Shown here: positions 26,726-35,614 of the stretch, one piece after another
How positions within the stretch are numbered: position 1 is the stretch's first letter
How the letters are laid out: every line of letters starts with the position of its first letter
Source: Salirhabdus sp. Marseille-P4669
GTDB taxonomy: Bacteria; Bacillota; Bacilli; Bacillales; Alkalibacillaceae
DNA: 64,000 nucleotides
Reading direction: 5' to 3'
Assembly: GCF_900240405.1 (NCBI RefSeq)
Contig: NZ_OEQK01000001.1
Coordinates: 611,799-675,798 of the forward strand
Program-made: the position numbers and the translations under genes
Notes under the pieces: model-generated
The model's input: the letters and a program-made list of their open reading frames with translations, nothing else
What the model was told of the DNA's origin: nothing
Database searches by the model: none

Positions 26726-28192
26726 ATGAAAAAAGTATGGGCCTTTGACTTAGGGGCATCGAATGGACGATTGATGTTAAGTACCTTTGATGGTGAAAAA
26801 TTACATATTGAAGAAACCCATCGTTTTTCGAATCACCCAGTATTTTTAACGAACCACTTTTACTGGGATCTATTACGTATTTTTCAAGAGATGAAGGTTG
26901 GAATTGCGAAAAGTATAAAAAGTGGTCACACCGATGTAGCAAGTCTAGCGGTTGATACATGGGGAGTAGATTTTGGTCTGCTGTCCAAGAGTGGTGAGTT
27001 GCTTAGTAATCCGTATTCCTATCGTGACAATCAAACCTTTCGAGGAATGGAGCTTGTTTTAGAAAAAACAACCAAACAAGATTGGTTTCGACGCTCTGGA
27101 GTGGAGCCGTCTCCGATCAATACCATCTGCCAGCTGCTTGCTATACAAGAAAGACAGCCTGAGCTACTAGAAAAAGCCGAGTCCTTACTTTTGACACCAA
27201 ATCTAGTAAGCTACTTATTTTCAGGCGTCAAGGCAAATGAGTATACGATCAGCACCACGACATCCCTATTTAACGTAGAAAAGCAAGATTGGGATAAGGA
27301 GCTAATGGAGCTTTATCCGTTACCTACGAACCTAATGGCACCAGTAGTAAAGCCAAGAACGATTCTTGGACCAACAGTAGGTGCTATTAATAAAGAATTG
27401 AATATGAATCCGGTTCAAGTGATTGCAAGTGCTGGGCATGATACAGCGTGTGCATTAGCAGCCCTACCAATCAAGCAGGAAAACGCAGCATTTATGAGCT
27501 GTGGAACATGGATTTTAGTAGGCGTACAAGTGAAGGAGCCGGTTGTTTCGGAGGAAGCGTTCGAATGGGGCTTTACCAATGAAGGCACCATGGACGGGGA
27601 ATATCGACTGTTGAAAAATAGTATGGGATTATGGCTCATTCAACAATGTAAACAAATTTGGGAGCGCGAGGGTAGAGCCATTACCTATGCGGAGGAAGCG
27701 GAGCTGGTTCAAGGAGCAAAACCGTTCCAAAGCTTTATCGACCCAGACAAAAAGGAGTTTTTAAATCCAGAAAACATGCCCCAGCAAATCCAGTCCTATT
27801 GTGACCGTACTGGCCAAACGATTCCAGAAACAAAAGGGGCCATACTCCGAACGATTTTGGAAAGCTTAGCCTTGAAATATCGTTGGGTGATGGAGCGATT
27901 AGAGCATTTAACCAATAAGCCAATTGAAGTAATCAACATGGGCGGTGGGGGCATCCAAAATGAATGGTTATGCCAATTCACTGCGAATGCTACACAGCGG
28001 ACAGTAGTAGCCGGCCCGATTGAAGTGAGCTCGATTGGAAATGCAATTGGACAGTTCATGGCTTTAGGAGAAATAAAAGATTTACAAGAGGCAAGACAAA
28101 TTGTGGAGCATTCCTTTACTACGAAAATTTACGAGCCACAAAGCCAATCCGAATGGGAAGCGGCTTATGAACGGTTCGTGAAATACATTTAA
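26726..28192 (+). CDS. Rhamnulokinase-family FGGY kinase, probably acting on L-fuculose
   Basis: A 488-residue FGGY kinase of the RhaB subfamily: VWAFDLGASNGRLMLSTFDG at the N-terminus, DTWGVDFGLLSKSG (about 73-86), FMSCGTWILVG (about 255), and INMGGGGIQNEWLCQFTANA (about 405). A second RhaB-type gene at 35.6 kb sits in the true rhamnose operon. This copy lies between the aldolase and fucI genes, so it probably phosphorylates L-fuculose, structurally close to L-rhamnulose. Spacing to its neighbours is 15 and 24 bases. Confidence 0.85.
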   Translation: MKKVWAFDLGASNGRLMLSTFDGEKLHIEETHRFSNHPVFLTNHFYWDLLRIFQEMKVGIAKSIKSGHTDVASLAVDTWGVDFGLLSKSGELLSNPYSYRDNQTFRGMELVLEKTTKQDWFRRSGVEPSPINTICQLLAIQERQPELLEKAESLLLTPNLVSYLFSGVKANEYTISTTTSLFNVEKQDWDKELMELYPLPTNLMAPVVKPRTILGPTVGAINKELNMNPVQVIASAGHDTACALAALPIKQENAAFMSCGTWILVGVQVKEPVVSEEAFEWGFTNEGTMDGEYRLLKNSMGLWLIQQCKQIWEREGRAITYAEEAELVQGAKPFQSFIDPDKKEFLNPENMPQQIQSYCDRTGQTIPETKGAILRTILESLALKYRWVMERLEHLTNKPIEVINMGGGGIQNEWLCQFTANATQRTVVAGPIEVSSIGNAIGQFMALGEIKDLQEARQIVEHSFTTKIYEPQSQSEWEAAYERFVKYI

Positions 28193-28216
28193 AACATGAT
28201 ACTATAGGAGGAATAA

Positions 28217-30007
28217 ATGATGACAAAAGAAAACAGATATTATAGCGAGTATCCGAAAATAGGTATCCGCCCTGCAATTGATGGAAGAAGAAGAGGGGTA
28301 CGGGAATCCTTAGAGGAAACAACAATGGGACTTGCAAAATTAACTGCAGAATTTTTAACGAAAAACTTACGTTATAACAATGGCGAACCTGTGGAATGCG
28401 TCATTGCGGATACAACAATTGGTGGTGTGGCAGAAGCTGCAAAAGCTGCAGAAAAGTTTAAACGAGAAGGCGTTGGCGTATCGATTACAGTAACTCCTTG
28501 CTGGTGCTATGGATCTGAAACGATGGATATGGATCCTACAACACCAAAAGCAGTATGGGGATTCAACGGTACAGACCGTCCTGGAGCAGTATACTTAGCA
28601 GCTGTACTTGCGGCGCATAACCAAAAAGGAATTCCTGCCTTTGGCATTTACGGAGAAGATGTTCAAGATTTAGACGATTTAACCATTCCAAGCGATGTTC
28701 AAGAAAAGCTATTACGCTTTGCTAAGGCTGGTATTGCTGCCGCAACGATGAAGGATAAATCCTATTTAGCAATGGGGAACATTTCAATGGGGATCGTCGG
28801 AAGCTTATCGGATGTGGATTTCTTCCAAGAATATTTAGGCATGCGTAACGAATTTGTCGATATGACGGAATTTGTTCGCCGAATGAATGAAGAAATTTAC
28901 GATAAAGAAGAATTCGAAAAAGCATTAAAATGGGTAAAGGAAAACTGTAAAGAAGGATCAGATAACAACCCTGAAGGCTTTGTTCGTACAAGAGAACAAA
29001 AGGATCAAGACTGGGAAACAAGTGTAAAAATGACCTTAATTGCTCGTGATCTAATGGTGGGCAATCCGAAGCTTGCAGAAATGGGCTATGAAGAGGAAGC
29101 TGGTGGTCGCAATGCAATCGTTGGCGGATTCCAAGGTCAACGTCAATGGACGGACCACTTCCCGAACGGAGACTTTATGGAAACGATTTTAAATAGCTCC
29201 TTTGACTGGAACGGCATTCGTGCACCATACATTGTCGCAACAGAAAACGATACACTGAACGGTGTCTCCATGTTATTTGGACATTTGCTTACAAACACTG
29301 CTCAAGTATTCGCAGATGTTCGTACATTCTGGAGCCCGAATGCGGTGAAGCGCGTAACAGGACATACGTTAACAGGTAAAGCAGAGCACGGCATCATCCA
29401 TCTATTAAACTCTGGTGCAGCTGCACTAGACGGAACTGGGGAGCAAACGAAGGATGGCAAGCCAGTAATGAAACCATTCTGGGAAATAACAGAAGAAGAA
29501 GTAGGAAAGATGCTAGATTCAACCCTATTCCGACCAGCTTCTACTGAGTACTTCCGTGGAGGCGGCTGGTCTACGGATATGCTCACAAAAGGAGATATGC
29601 CTGTTACCATAGCACGACTAAATCTAGTAAAAGGTCTAGGGCCAGTTTTACAAATCGCAGAAGGCTATACAGTAGAAATTCCTGAAGAAGTACATGACAA
29701 ATTAGACCAACGCACAGACCCAACTTGGCCAACGACATGGTTTGCACCACGTGTTACAGGAGAAGGTGTATTTAAAGATACGTACTCAGTAATGAACGCT
29801 TGGGGCTCCAACCACTGCTCCATGAGCTACGGCCACATCGGTGCGGATTTGATTACCCTTGCATCCATTTTACGTATTCCAGTAAACATGCATAACGTTC
29901 CAGAAGATAAAATCTTCCGTCCAAGTGCATGGGATATGTTTGGTACCGCTGATTTGGAAAGCGCAGACTACCGCGCATGCCAAACGTTTGGACCTTTGTA
30001 TAAATAA
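28217..30007 (+). CDS. fucI: L-fucose isomerase
   Basis: A 596-residue enzyme converting L-fucose to L-fuculose, and usually D-arabinose to D-ribulose. The N-terminus [22 protein letters not shown] is characteristic. Metal-site region residues lie around [18 protein letters not shown] and the C-terminal [18 protein letters not shown]. Length fits FucI (about 590). AGGAGG precedes the ATG. It is the last gene of the SDR-aldolase-kinase-isomerase run and is closed by a strong terminator. Confidence 0.96.
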   Translation: MMTKENRYYSEYPKIGIRPAIDGRRRGVRESLEETTMGLAKLTAEFLTKNLRYNNGEPVECVIADTTIGGVAEAAKAAEKFKREGVGVSITVTPCWCYGSETMDMDPTTPKAVWGFNGTDRPGAVYLAAVLAAHNQKGIPAFGIYGEDVQDLDDLTIPSDVQEKLLRFAKAGIAAATMKDKSYLAMGNISMGIVGSLSDVDFFQEYLGMRNEFVDMTEFVRRMNEEIYDKEEFEKALKWVKENCKEGSDNNPEGFVRTREQKDQDWETSVKMTLIARDLMVGNPKLAEMGYEEEAGGRNAIVGGFQGQRQWTDHFPNGDFMETILNSSFDWNGIRAPYIVATENDTLNGVSMLFGHLLTNTAQVFADVRTFWSPNAVKRVTGHTLTGKAEHGIIHLLNSGAAALDGTGEQTKDGKPVMKPFWEITEEEVGKMLDSTLFRPASTEYFRGGGWSTDMLTKGDMPVTIARLNLVKGLGPVLQIAEGYTVEIPEEVHDKLDQRTDPTWPTTWFAPRVTGEGVFKDTYSVMNAWGSNHCSMSYGHIGADLITLASILRIPVNMHNVPEDKIFRPSAWDMFGTADLESADYRACQTFGPLYK

Positions 30008-30025
30008 ATGAAGAAACTTTAAAAC

Positions 30026-30064
30026 TGCACCCCAATTGTCAAACAGTTGGGGTGCAATTTTTTT
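30026..30064 (+). terminator. Terminator after fucI
   Basis: TGCACCCCAATTGT pairs with ACAGTTGGGGTGCA around CAA, followed by a run of T. Confidence 0.92.
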
Positions 30065-30171
30065 GATGTTAAGTTACATATAGTTAAATGGAGAAAAGCA
30101 AGGCCCGAGGGCGCACGTTGAAACTTTTTTGGCTTACCAAACGTAGAAAATAAAAAAAGGAGGAGATAGAT

Positions 30172-30372
30172 ATGGCAGAAAAACAATTCTGTAAAGCATG
30201 TGGTAGCGCGTCCTTTGTTCAAGGAGAAATCGGTCATGGCTACGCCAATGTTCGTCCAGTTGGGAAAGTATTTACAAACGGCATTCCATTACTACTTGAG
30301 ATTTGTACGCAATGCGGAGAAGTTGCTTCCTTTAAAGTCAAAGACATAAACAAGCTAGAAAAGTTCAAATAA
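30172..30372 (+). CDS. Small zinc-ribbon protein (66 residues)
   Basis: A four-cysteine small protein: FCKACGS at residues 6-12 and ICTQCGE near residue 46, giving one CxxC-CxxC zinc ribbon with a central VRPVGKVFTNGIPLLLE segment. The ribosome site AGGAGGAG is strong. Similar small Bacillaceae proteins often carry database names such as transcription initiation factor TFIIIB, a name without functional proof. It stands alone between the fucI terminator and the opposing lacI gene. Confidence 0.75.
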   Translation: MAEKQFCKACGSASFVQGEIGHGYANVRPVGKVFTNGIPLLLEICTQCGEVASFKVKDINKLEKFK

Positions 30373-30410
30373 AAAAGGCTTCTTAAAGCGAACGGTTTGT
30401 TTTAAGAAGC
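30371..30410 (-). terminator. Terminator of lacI (minus strand), possibly bidirectional
   Basis: GCTTCTTAAA (30378-30387) pairs with TTTAAGAAGC (30401-30410). The A-run to its left is a T-run on the minus strand, so it primarily ends the lacI transcript; it overlaps the stop region of the zinc-ribbon gene. Confidence 0.75.
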
Positions 30411-30413
30411 TCT

Positions 30414-30540
30414 CTCAAGAATTAAGTTTTTACGTGGTATGTCGCCATCTCAAGAATTAAGTTTTTACGTGGTATGTCGCCATCTCAAGAATTAAGTTTT
30501 TACACAGAATATCGCCATCTCATGGATTAAGCCTTTTCGT
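30414..30540 (-). repeat. 35-base tandem repeat derived from the lacI 3' end
   Basis: The start CTCAAGAATTAAG recurs at 30414, 30449 and 30484, exactly 35 bases apart. A fourth, diverged copy at 30519 (CTCATGGATTAAG) is the stop region of lacI itself. Read on the minus strand, each copy resembles the lacI tail RHSTKRLNP-stop. The terminal codons have thus been copied downstream about three times. Confidence 0.85.
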
Positions 30541-31539
30541 TGAATGACGAATAATCATTTCTGGAGTATAAACAATGGTATTCGGTTTCGATGTTTTGCT
30601 GCCCTCAATTCGATCAATAAGAATTTCCATCCCCACATAACCATATTCATAAGGCTGCTGCCGAACTACGGTTAAAATGGAATCGGGCATTGGAATCGGT
30701 TGCGGGTCATCAAAACAAACGACCGATACATCCTCAGGCACCTTAATTCCAAACTCGTTGAGGCTGTTTAATAAATCGACCGCTAAAAAGTTGTTGTTGC
30801 TGAAAAAAGCTGTCGGTCGCTCTTCAGCAGGTAAGGCTAACAGCTGGGCGATATAGGCAGACGTACGTCTTTTCGTTAAATCCGTCCGGAATATCCACCG
30901 TTCATCGCTAGGCAACCCTTTTTCCTTAATAAAATTATTGTAGCCCTCGTCACGTTCTCGCGTTGTCGACACAACCGATGGACCAGTTACCAAACCAATT
31001 CGAGTATGACCTAATTCATAAAGGTGATTCATAAGCATTTTCGTTCCATTAATATTATCCCCAACAACCATATCAAGCTCCAAATCTAACCTTCTATCTA
31101 CTAATACGACGGGAATATGATGTTTGGATAATAGATTGATATTTTGAACCGAACTATCTCCTGACGGGGTAAATAACATACCATCAATTCCCCTTGAAAT
31201 GGCGGAGCGAATATAGGAAGACTCTTTATCAAAGCTTTCATCGGAATTGCTAAATACGAGCTGGTATCCTCTTTCGTGCGCTTTATCCTCTGCCCCTCTT
31301 GCAACACTCGTGTAAAAGGGATTCGCCACATCGGTAATCAGCAAGGATAACAGCTTCGAATCTTTCGATGTTAACGTTTGTGCCGATCGATTTGGAATAT
31401 AGTCCAATTCTTCAATCGCTTTTAAAACCTTTTGCCTCGTTGCCTCTTTTATATTTGTTGCATTATTAATCACTCTAGAAACCGTCATTGCAGAAACATT
31501 CGCCCGTTTCGCAACGTCATAAATAGTTGCCAAATCCAC
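30520..31539 (-). CDS. LacI-family transcriptional regulator
   Basis: About 339 residues. The N-terminal LacI HTH reads ATIYDVAKRANVSAMTVSRV, followed by the hinge helix SAQTLTSKDSK and a PBP1 sugar-binding core. A GTG (31539) or TTG (31533) start with GGAGAGG upstream is preferred; the frame opens further upstream to 31590, but homologues begin at ATIYDVAK. An identical operator-type palindrome lies 96 bases upstream of this start and also before the ribose-type importer at 21.5 kb. The protein therefore probably autoregulates and represses the fucose-side importer. The effector is unknown. Confidence 0.9.
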   Translation of the reverse strand: MDLATIYDVAKRANVSAMTVSRVINNATNIKEATRQKVLKAIEELDYIPNRSAQTLTSKDSKLLSLLITDVANPFYTSVARGAEDKAHERGYQLVFSNSDESFDKESSYIRSAISRGIDGMLFTPSGDSSVQNINLLSKHHIPVVLVDRRLDLELDMVVGDNINGTKMLMNHLYELGHTRIGLVTGPSVVSTTRERDEGYNNFIKEKGLPSDERWIFRTDLTKRRTSAYIAQLLALPAEERPTAFFSNNNFLAVDLLNSLNEFGIKVPEDVSVVCFDDPQPIPMPDSILTVVRQQPYEYGYVGMEILIDRIEGSKTSKPNTIVYTPEMIIRHSTKRLNP

Positions 31540-31634
31540 TCGTCCTCTCCGTAACAATTCTAGGTAAATTGTATCACATATTTCATTCAAATCTTCGATG
31601 AAAAAGTATAGTAATATATGTTACTTCTATTTTA

Positions 31635-31648
31635 TGTTATCGGTAACA
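31635..31648. promoter_or_regulatory. LacI-family operator upstream of lacI
   Basis: TGTTATCGGTAACA, identical over 14 bases to 21523-21536. It lies about 100 bases upstream of lacI on the minus strand and is compatible with autoregulation. Confidence 0.65.
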
Positions 31649-31712
31649 ATAAGTCCACTCAAATACGCTCGCTGTTTGGGTTTTTGGAGAAAACTTTATG
31701 TGATGGATTGGA

Positions 31713-32108
31713 GTTGTTGAATCATATGCTTTAAAGGGATGAATTTTGGTTTGAATTGTTGAATTATATGCTTTAGTTGAGGGAATCTCAAGGTTAGTTG
31801 TTGAATTAATTGCCTTAGTTGAGGAAATATTTATCCGAATTGTAGAATTCTCGCTCTGAGTTGAAGGAATATCCATCCCAATTGTGGAATTCCCGCCCCG
31901 TGTTGAGGAATTCACCAATCCAATTGAATTAACCCCACGCATTGAGGAATAAACGCTCCTAATTGAATGAATATCAGCACATATTGTTGAATTCTCAAGC
32001 GATCTTGGAGGAATATCACCTCAAGTTGTGGAATTATCTCCATAATTACTCGAATCCGCCGCACCCGCACTCGAATCCACTACGCCCACCCTCGAATCCG
32101 CCCCCACA
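31713..32108. repeat. Array 2 of degenerate 21-base repeats
   Basis: Eighteen 21-base units plus one 18-base unit (31923-31940), with otherwise constant length. Core in each unit is RTTGnnGAAT (for example GTTGTTGAATCATATGCTTT at 31713). The last 11 bases of each unit drift from T/A-rich (ATATGCTTTA) on the left to C-rich (CCGCCGCACCC) on the right. It fills the space between lacI and rhaEW. The 3n unit length leaves long open frames, but none has a ribosome site. Confidence 0.9.
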
Positions 32109-32194
32109 CCCTCCACCCACAAAAACCAAACACAAACAACAAAACAAAAATACAAAAACAAAAATAAAATAAAAGTATTCAAAAATAAACAAAA

Positions 32195-32216
32195 CTGTGT
32201 TATCATGAAAACACAG
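32195..32216 (+). promoter_or_regulatory. Operator-like inverted repeat at rhaEW promoter
   Basis: CTGTGTT (32195-32201) and AACACAG (32210-32216) are perfect 7-base arms around 8 bases. The repeat overlaps a -10-like TATCAT (32201-32206) and ends 20 bases before the rhaEW start. A DeoR regulator of this locus is a likely binder. Confidence 0.6.
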
Positions 32217-32236
32217 AAGAAAAGGGAGGAATTTAT

Positions 32237-34306
32237 GTGGTTCAAAATCGATGGAATGAAAATGACGCAAAGAATCTTGAAAGCGGTTTATCGGAATTAG
32301 TATACAGATCTAATCTCTTAGGTTCTGATCGTGCAGTTGCAAACTATGGTGGAGGAAATACGTCGACGAAAACGGTTATCAAAGATTTCAAAGGTGACGA
32401 TGTTGAGGTAATGTGGGTGAAAGGAAGTGGTTCTGACCTTGCGACGATGAAGGCAGAAAACTTTACTGGCTTACGATTGGAAGATATTCGCCCTTTACTA
32501 GAAAGAGACGAAATGTCAGATGAAGAAATGGTGGAATACTTATCTCACACCATGATTGATTCGAAGCACCCTCGTTCTTCAATTGAAACGTTATTACACG
32601 CATTTTTACCATTCAAACATGTAGACCATACACATCCAGATGCAATTATTAGCATTGCATGTGCTGATAACGGTAAAGAAATTGCTGAAGAAATTTTTGG
32701 GGATCGTTTTGTTTGGGTTCCTTACATTCGTCCAGGATTTACATTGTCGAAAATGATTGCGGAAGGTGTTCAAAACCACCCAAATCCAGAACTTGTCATT
32801 ATGGAAAAGCATGGTCTAGTTACTTGGGGGGAAACGTCTGAGGAAAGCTATCATAATACGATTTCCATTATTAATGAAGCAGAAGCATACATCGAAGAAA
32901 AAGCAAAAAGCGCTAAAGCCTTTGGTGGAGCAAAATATACGGCTTTATCAGCGGAAGAGCGTAAAGAGATTTTTGCAAAGGTACTACCAATTGTACGTGG
33001 TCAAGTAAGTCAGAATAAGAGAATGCTCACGACTTATGATGAGAGTGAAGCCGTGTTGGAATTTGTCAATAGTGTGGATGCGGAAGAGCTTGCTCAAGTT
33101 GGTGCCGCTTGCCCAGACCACTTAGTGCATACGAAGCGTGTTCCACTATTCATTAACTGGGACCCAAGCACAAAAGACGTAGATAGCCTTATAGAAGCAA
33201 TTAAATCCGGGGTTCAAGATTATGAAAAAGAATACGAAGCATACTTCAATCGCAACAAATCGGAAGGCGACGAAATGAGTGAGCCTGCACCTCGTGTTAT
33301 TTTAATTCCTGGTGTTGGGATGATTAATACAGGTAAGACTTGGTTCGCAGCAAAAATCAGTGAAGGCTTGTATCATCGTGCAATTTCTGTAATGAGAGGT
33401 TCTACGGCTCTAGGAAACTTTGTATCTCTTAATGAAGCAGAATCCTTTGCAGTAGAATATTGGCCACTTGAGCTTTACAAATTAAGCCTTGCACCAGCGG
33501 AAGCAGACTTCTCTCGTCAGGTTGCATTCGTAACTGGTGGTGCTGGCGGTATTGGTACAGCTACTGTTTATCGTCTTGTATCACAAGGTGCACACGTTGC
33601 CATTGCCGATATTAACTTAGAAGGCGCTCAAAAACTAGCAGAAGAAGTAAACGCAAAGTATGGTGAAAATCGTACCATTGCAGTAAAAGTAGACGTGACA
33701 AAAGAAGAAGCGGTTCAAGAAGCGATAAAAGAAACGGTATTAACGTATGGTGGTATCGATATTCTCGTGAATAACGCAGGTCTAGCAAGCTCTAGCCCAT
33801 TTGAAGAAACAACAATGGATGCATGGAACTTAAACATCAACGTTCTAGTAACTGGTTATTTCCTAGTAGCTCGTGAGGCATTCAAGCTTATGAAGGAGCA
33901 AGAAATTGGCGGAAACATGGTGTTCGTTGGTTCGAAAAACTCTATCTATGCTGGGAAGAATGCAGCGGCATACTCCACTGCGAAAGCAGCAGAAACACAC
34001 CTTGCACGTACAATCGCAGCAGATGGTGGACAATACGGAATCCGCGTAAACTCTGTATTGCCGGATGCAGTAATTCGTGGCTCTAAAATTTGGGATTCTA
34101 GCTGGAAGAAGGAAAGAGCTTCTTCTTACGGAATTGGAACAGATGATTTAGAAGCGCATTACCGTAAACGTACGATTTTAAATGTAAACATTTTACCAGA
34201 GGACATTGCGGAATCCATTGCGTTCTTAGCATCCTCTCGATCTGCAAAAACAACTGGATGTATGGTTACCGTTGACGGTGGGGTAGCAGCAGCGTTTACA
34301 CGATAA
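32237..34306 (+). CDS. rhaEW: Bifunctional rhamnulose-1-phosphate aldolase / L-lactaldehyde dehydrogenase
   Basis: A 689-residue fusion. Residues about 1-410 form a class II aldolase domain with metal-site HTHPDAIISIA (near 132) and EKHGLVTWGE. Residues about 420-689 form an SDR domain with VAFVTGGAGGIGTATV, NNAG and the catalytic Tyr/Lys in AAYSTAKAAE. The architecture matches Bacillus RhaEW (YuxG). It splits L-rhamnulose-1-phosphate to DHAP and L-lactaldehyde and oxidises the latter to lactate. Start is GTG 32237 after AAGGGAGGAA; an out-of-frame ATG at 32235 was not used. First gene of the rhamnose operon. Confidence 0.95.
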   Translation: MVQNRWNENDAKNLESGLSELVYRSNLLGSDRAVANYGGGNTSTKTVIKDFKGDDVEVMWVKGSGSDLATMKAENFTGLRLEDIRPLLERDEMSDEEMVEYLSHTMIDSKHPRSSIETLLHAFLPFKHVDHTHPDAIISIACADNGKEIAEEIFGDRFVWVPYIRPGFTLSKMIAEGVQNHPNPELVIMEKHGLVTWGETSEESYHNTISIINEAEAYIEEKAKSAKAFGGAKYTALSAEERKEIFAKVLPIVRGQVSQNKRMLTTYDESEAVLEFVNSVDAEELAQVGAACPDHLVHTKRVPLFINWDPSTKDVDSLIEAIKSGVQDYEKEYEAYFNRNKSEGDEMSEPAPRVILIPGVGMINTGKTWFAAKISEGLYHRAISVMRGSTALGNFVSLNEAESFAVEYWPLELYKLSLAPAEADFSRQVAFVTGGAGGIGTATVYRLVSQGAHVAIADINLEGAQKLAEEVNAKYGENRTIAVKVDVTKEEAVQEAIKETVLTYGGIDILVNNAGLASSSPFEETTMDAWNLNINVLVTGYFLVAREAFKLMKEQEIGGNMVFVGSKNSIYAGKNAAAYSTAKAAETHLARTIAADGGQYGIRVNSVLPDAVIRGSKIWDSSWKKERASSYGIGTDDLEAHYRKRTILNVNILPEDIAESIAFLASSRSAKTTGCMVTVDGGVAAAFTR

Positions 34307-34318
34307 GAGTTCTTATTC

Positions 34319-34345
34319 GGAAGCCCCGTTTTTCGGGGTTTCTTT
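34319..34345 (+). terminator. Intra-operon terminator/attenuator after rhaEW
   Basis: AAGCCCCG pairs with CGGGGTTT around a short T loop and is followed by TCTTT. With rhaI starting about 50 bases later and no separate promoter evident, it probably only dampens downstream expression. Confidence 0.7.
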
Positions 34346-34393
34346 ATAAACAATACTCGTGTTTTAAAAAATATGAATCGGGCGGTGAATAAA

Positions 34394-35614
34394 ATGACAG
34401 ATCAACGTTACGTATTATTTGAACAAGACCAACAAGCACGTGGCATTAACCTAGAAGAAGTAAAGGCAAAATTAAAAGCATTAAAGGTAGAAACGCCATC
34501 ATGGGGTTACGGAGATTCAGGAACACGCTTTAAAGTATTCCAACAAGAAGGAGTACCTCGTGATCCGTTCGAAAAACTAGAGGATGCAGCACAAGTACAA
34601 AAATATACTGGGGTTAGTCCAAGCGTAGCAATCCATATTCCGTGGGATAAAGTAGACGATTACGGGAAATTAAAGCAGCATGCAGAAGGCTTAGGCGTAA
34701 AACTAGGGGCAGTGAATCCAAACCTTTTCCAAGAAGATGACTACAAATTTGGAAGCGTTACAAATTCAGATCCAGCTGTTCGACGTAAAGCAACCGAACA
34801 TTTAATTGAGTGTGTAAACATTGCAAAGGAAATCGGTTCAAAGGATTTAAGCCTTTGGTTTGCAGATGGTACGAACTATCCAGGCCAAGCAGATTTCCGC
34901 AAAAGAAAACGTTGGATGTATGAGTGTCTTCAAGAAATGTACGATGCATTAGATGACAATCAACGTATGCTAATTGAATACAAGTTCTTTGAGCCTGCCT
35001 TTTATCACACGGACTTAGCGGATTGGGGTATGTCCTTTAATATGGCACAAAAGCTTGGTCCAAAAGCAGAAGTGCTCGTTGATACAGGGCATCATCCACA
35101 AGGAACGAACATTGAACACATTGTAGCTTATCTATTAGATGAGAAACGCCTTGGTGGCTTTCACTTTAATAGTAGAAAATACGCAGATGATGACTTATTT
35201 GCTGGAGCATTAAATCCGTATGAGCTATTCTTAACATTCTTCCAAATCGTCTCTGCTCTTAACGATGAGGATGCAGGCGTACGTCAAAATGCAGAAAACA
35301 TTGCGTACATGCTAGACCAATGTCATAATTTAGAACCAAAAATTCCAGCAATGATTCGCTCAATTACAAACGTACAAACGATGTATGCGAAAGCATTATT
35401 AATCAACTTAGATGAAGTTCAAAAAGCACAAGAAAAGCAAGACGTATTAGCTGCAGAGCATGCAGTACGTCAAGCATTTGAAATAGATGTAACACCACTA
35501 CTTCATGTAGTTCGAGAAGAAATGGGCGTTCCACGTGATCCAATGGCGGCGTTTTTAAAGAGTGGTTATCAAGACAAGATCTTAGCTCGTGGAAAAGGTG
35601 GGGCGAGCTGGTGA
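34394..35614 (+). CDS. rhaI: L-rhamnose isomerase (RhaI type)
   Basis: A 406-residue TIM-barrel isomerase converting L-rhamnose to L-rhamnulose. It is of the Pseudomonas stutzeri/Streptomyces-type RhaI class, not the E. coli RhaA type. Metal-ligand regions visible are LIEYKFFEPAFYHTDLADWG, EVLVDTGHHPQGTNIE and GGFHFNSRKYADDDL. ATG 34394 follows CGGTGA with 5-base spacing; 34373 is an alternative with no good site. Its stop overlaps the rhaB start by 4 bases. Confidence 0.93.
   Translation: MTDQRYVLFEQDQQARGINLEEVKAKLKALKVETPSWGYGDSGTRFKVFQQEGVPRDPFEKLEDAAQVQKYTGVSPSVAIHIPWDKVDDYGKLKQHAEGLGVKLGAVNPNLFQEDDYKFGSVTNSDPAVRRKATEHLIECVNIAKEIGSKDLSLWFADGTNYPGQADFRKRKRWMYECLQEMYDALDDNQRMLIEYKFFEPAFYHTDLADWGMSFNMAQKLGPKAEVLVDTGHHPQGTNIEHIVAYLLDEKRLGGFHFNSRKYADDDLFAGALNPYELFLTFFQIVSALNDEDAGVRQNAENIAYMLDQCHNLEPKIPAMIRSITNVQTMYAKALLINLDEVQKAQEKQDVLAAEHAVRQAFEIDVTPLLHVVREEMGVPRDPMAAFLKSGYQDKILARGKGGASW

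Noticed and set aside
30414..30540. 35-base repeats as members of the 21-base family
   Set aside because: Different period and core, and clearly derived from the lacI gene end.
31637..31942. Open frame of 101 codons on the minus strand with NSTI/PSTK repeats in array 2
   Set aside because: A by-product of the 21-base period with no start signals. It covers the lacI operator region.
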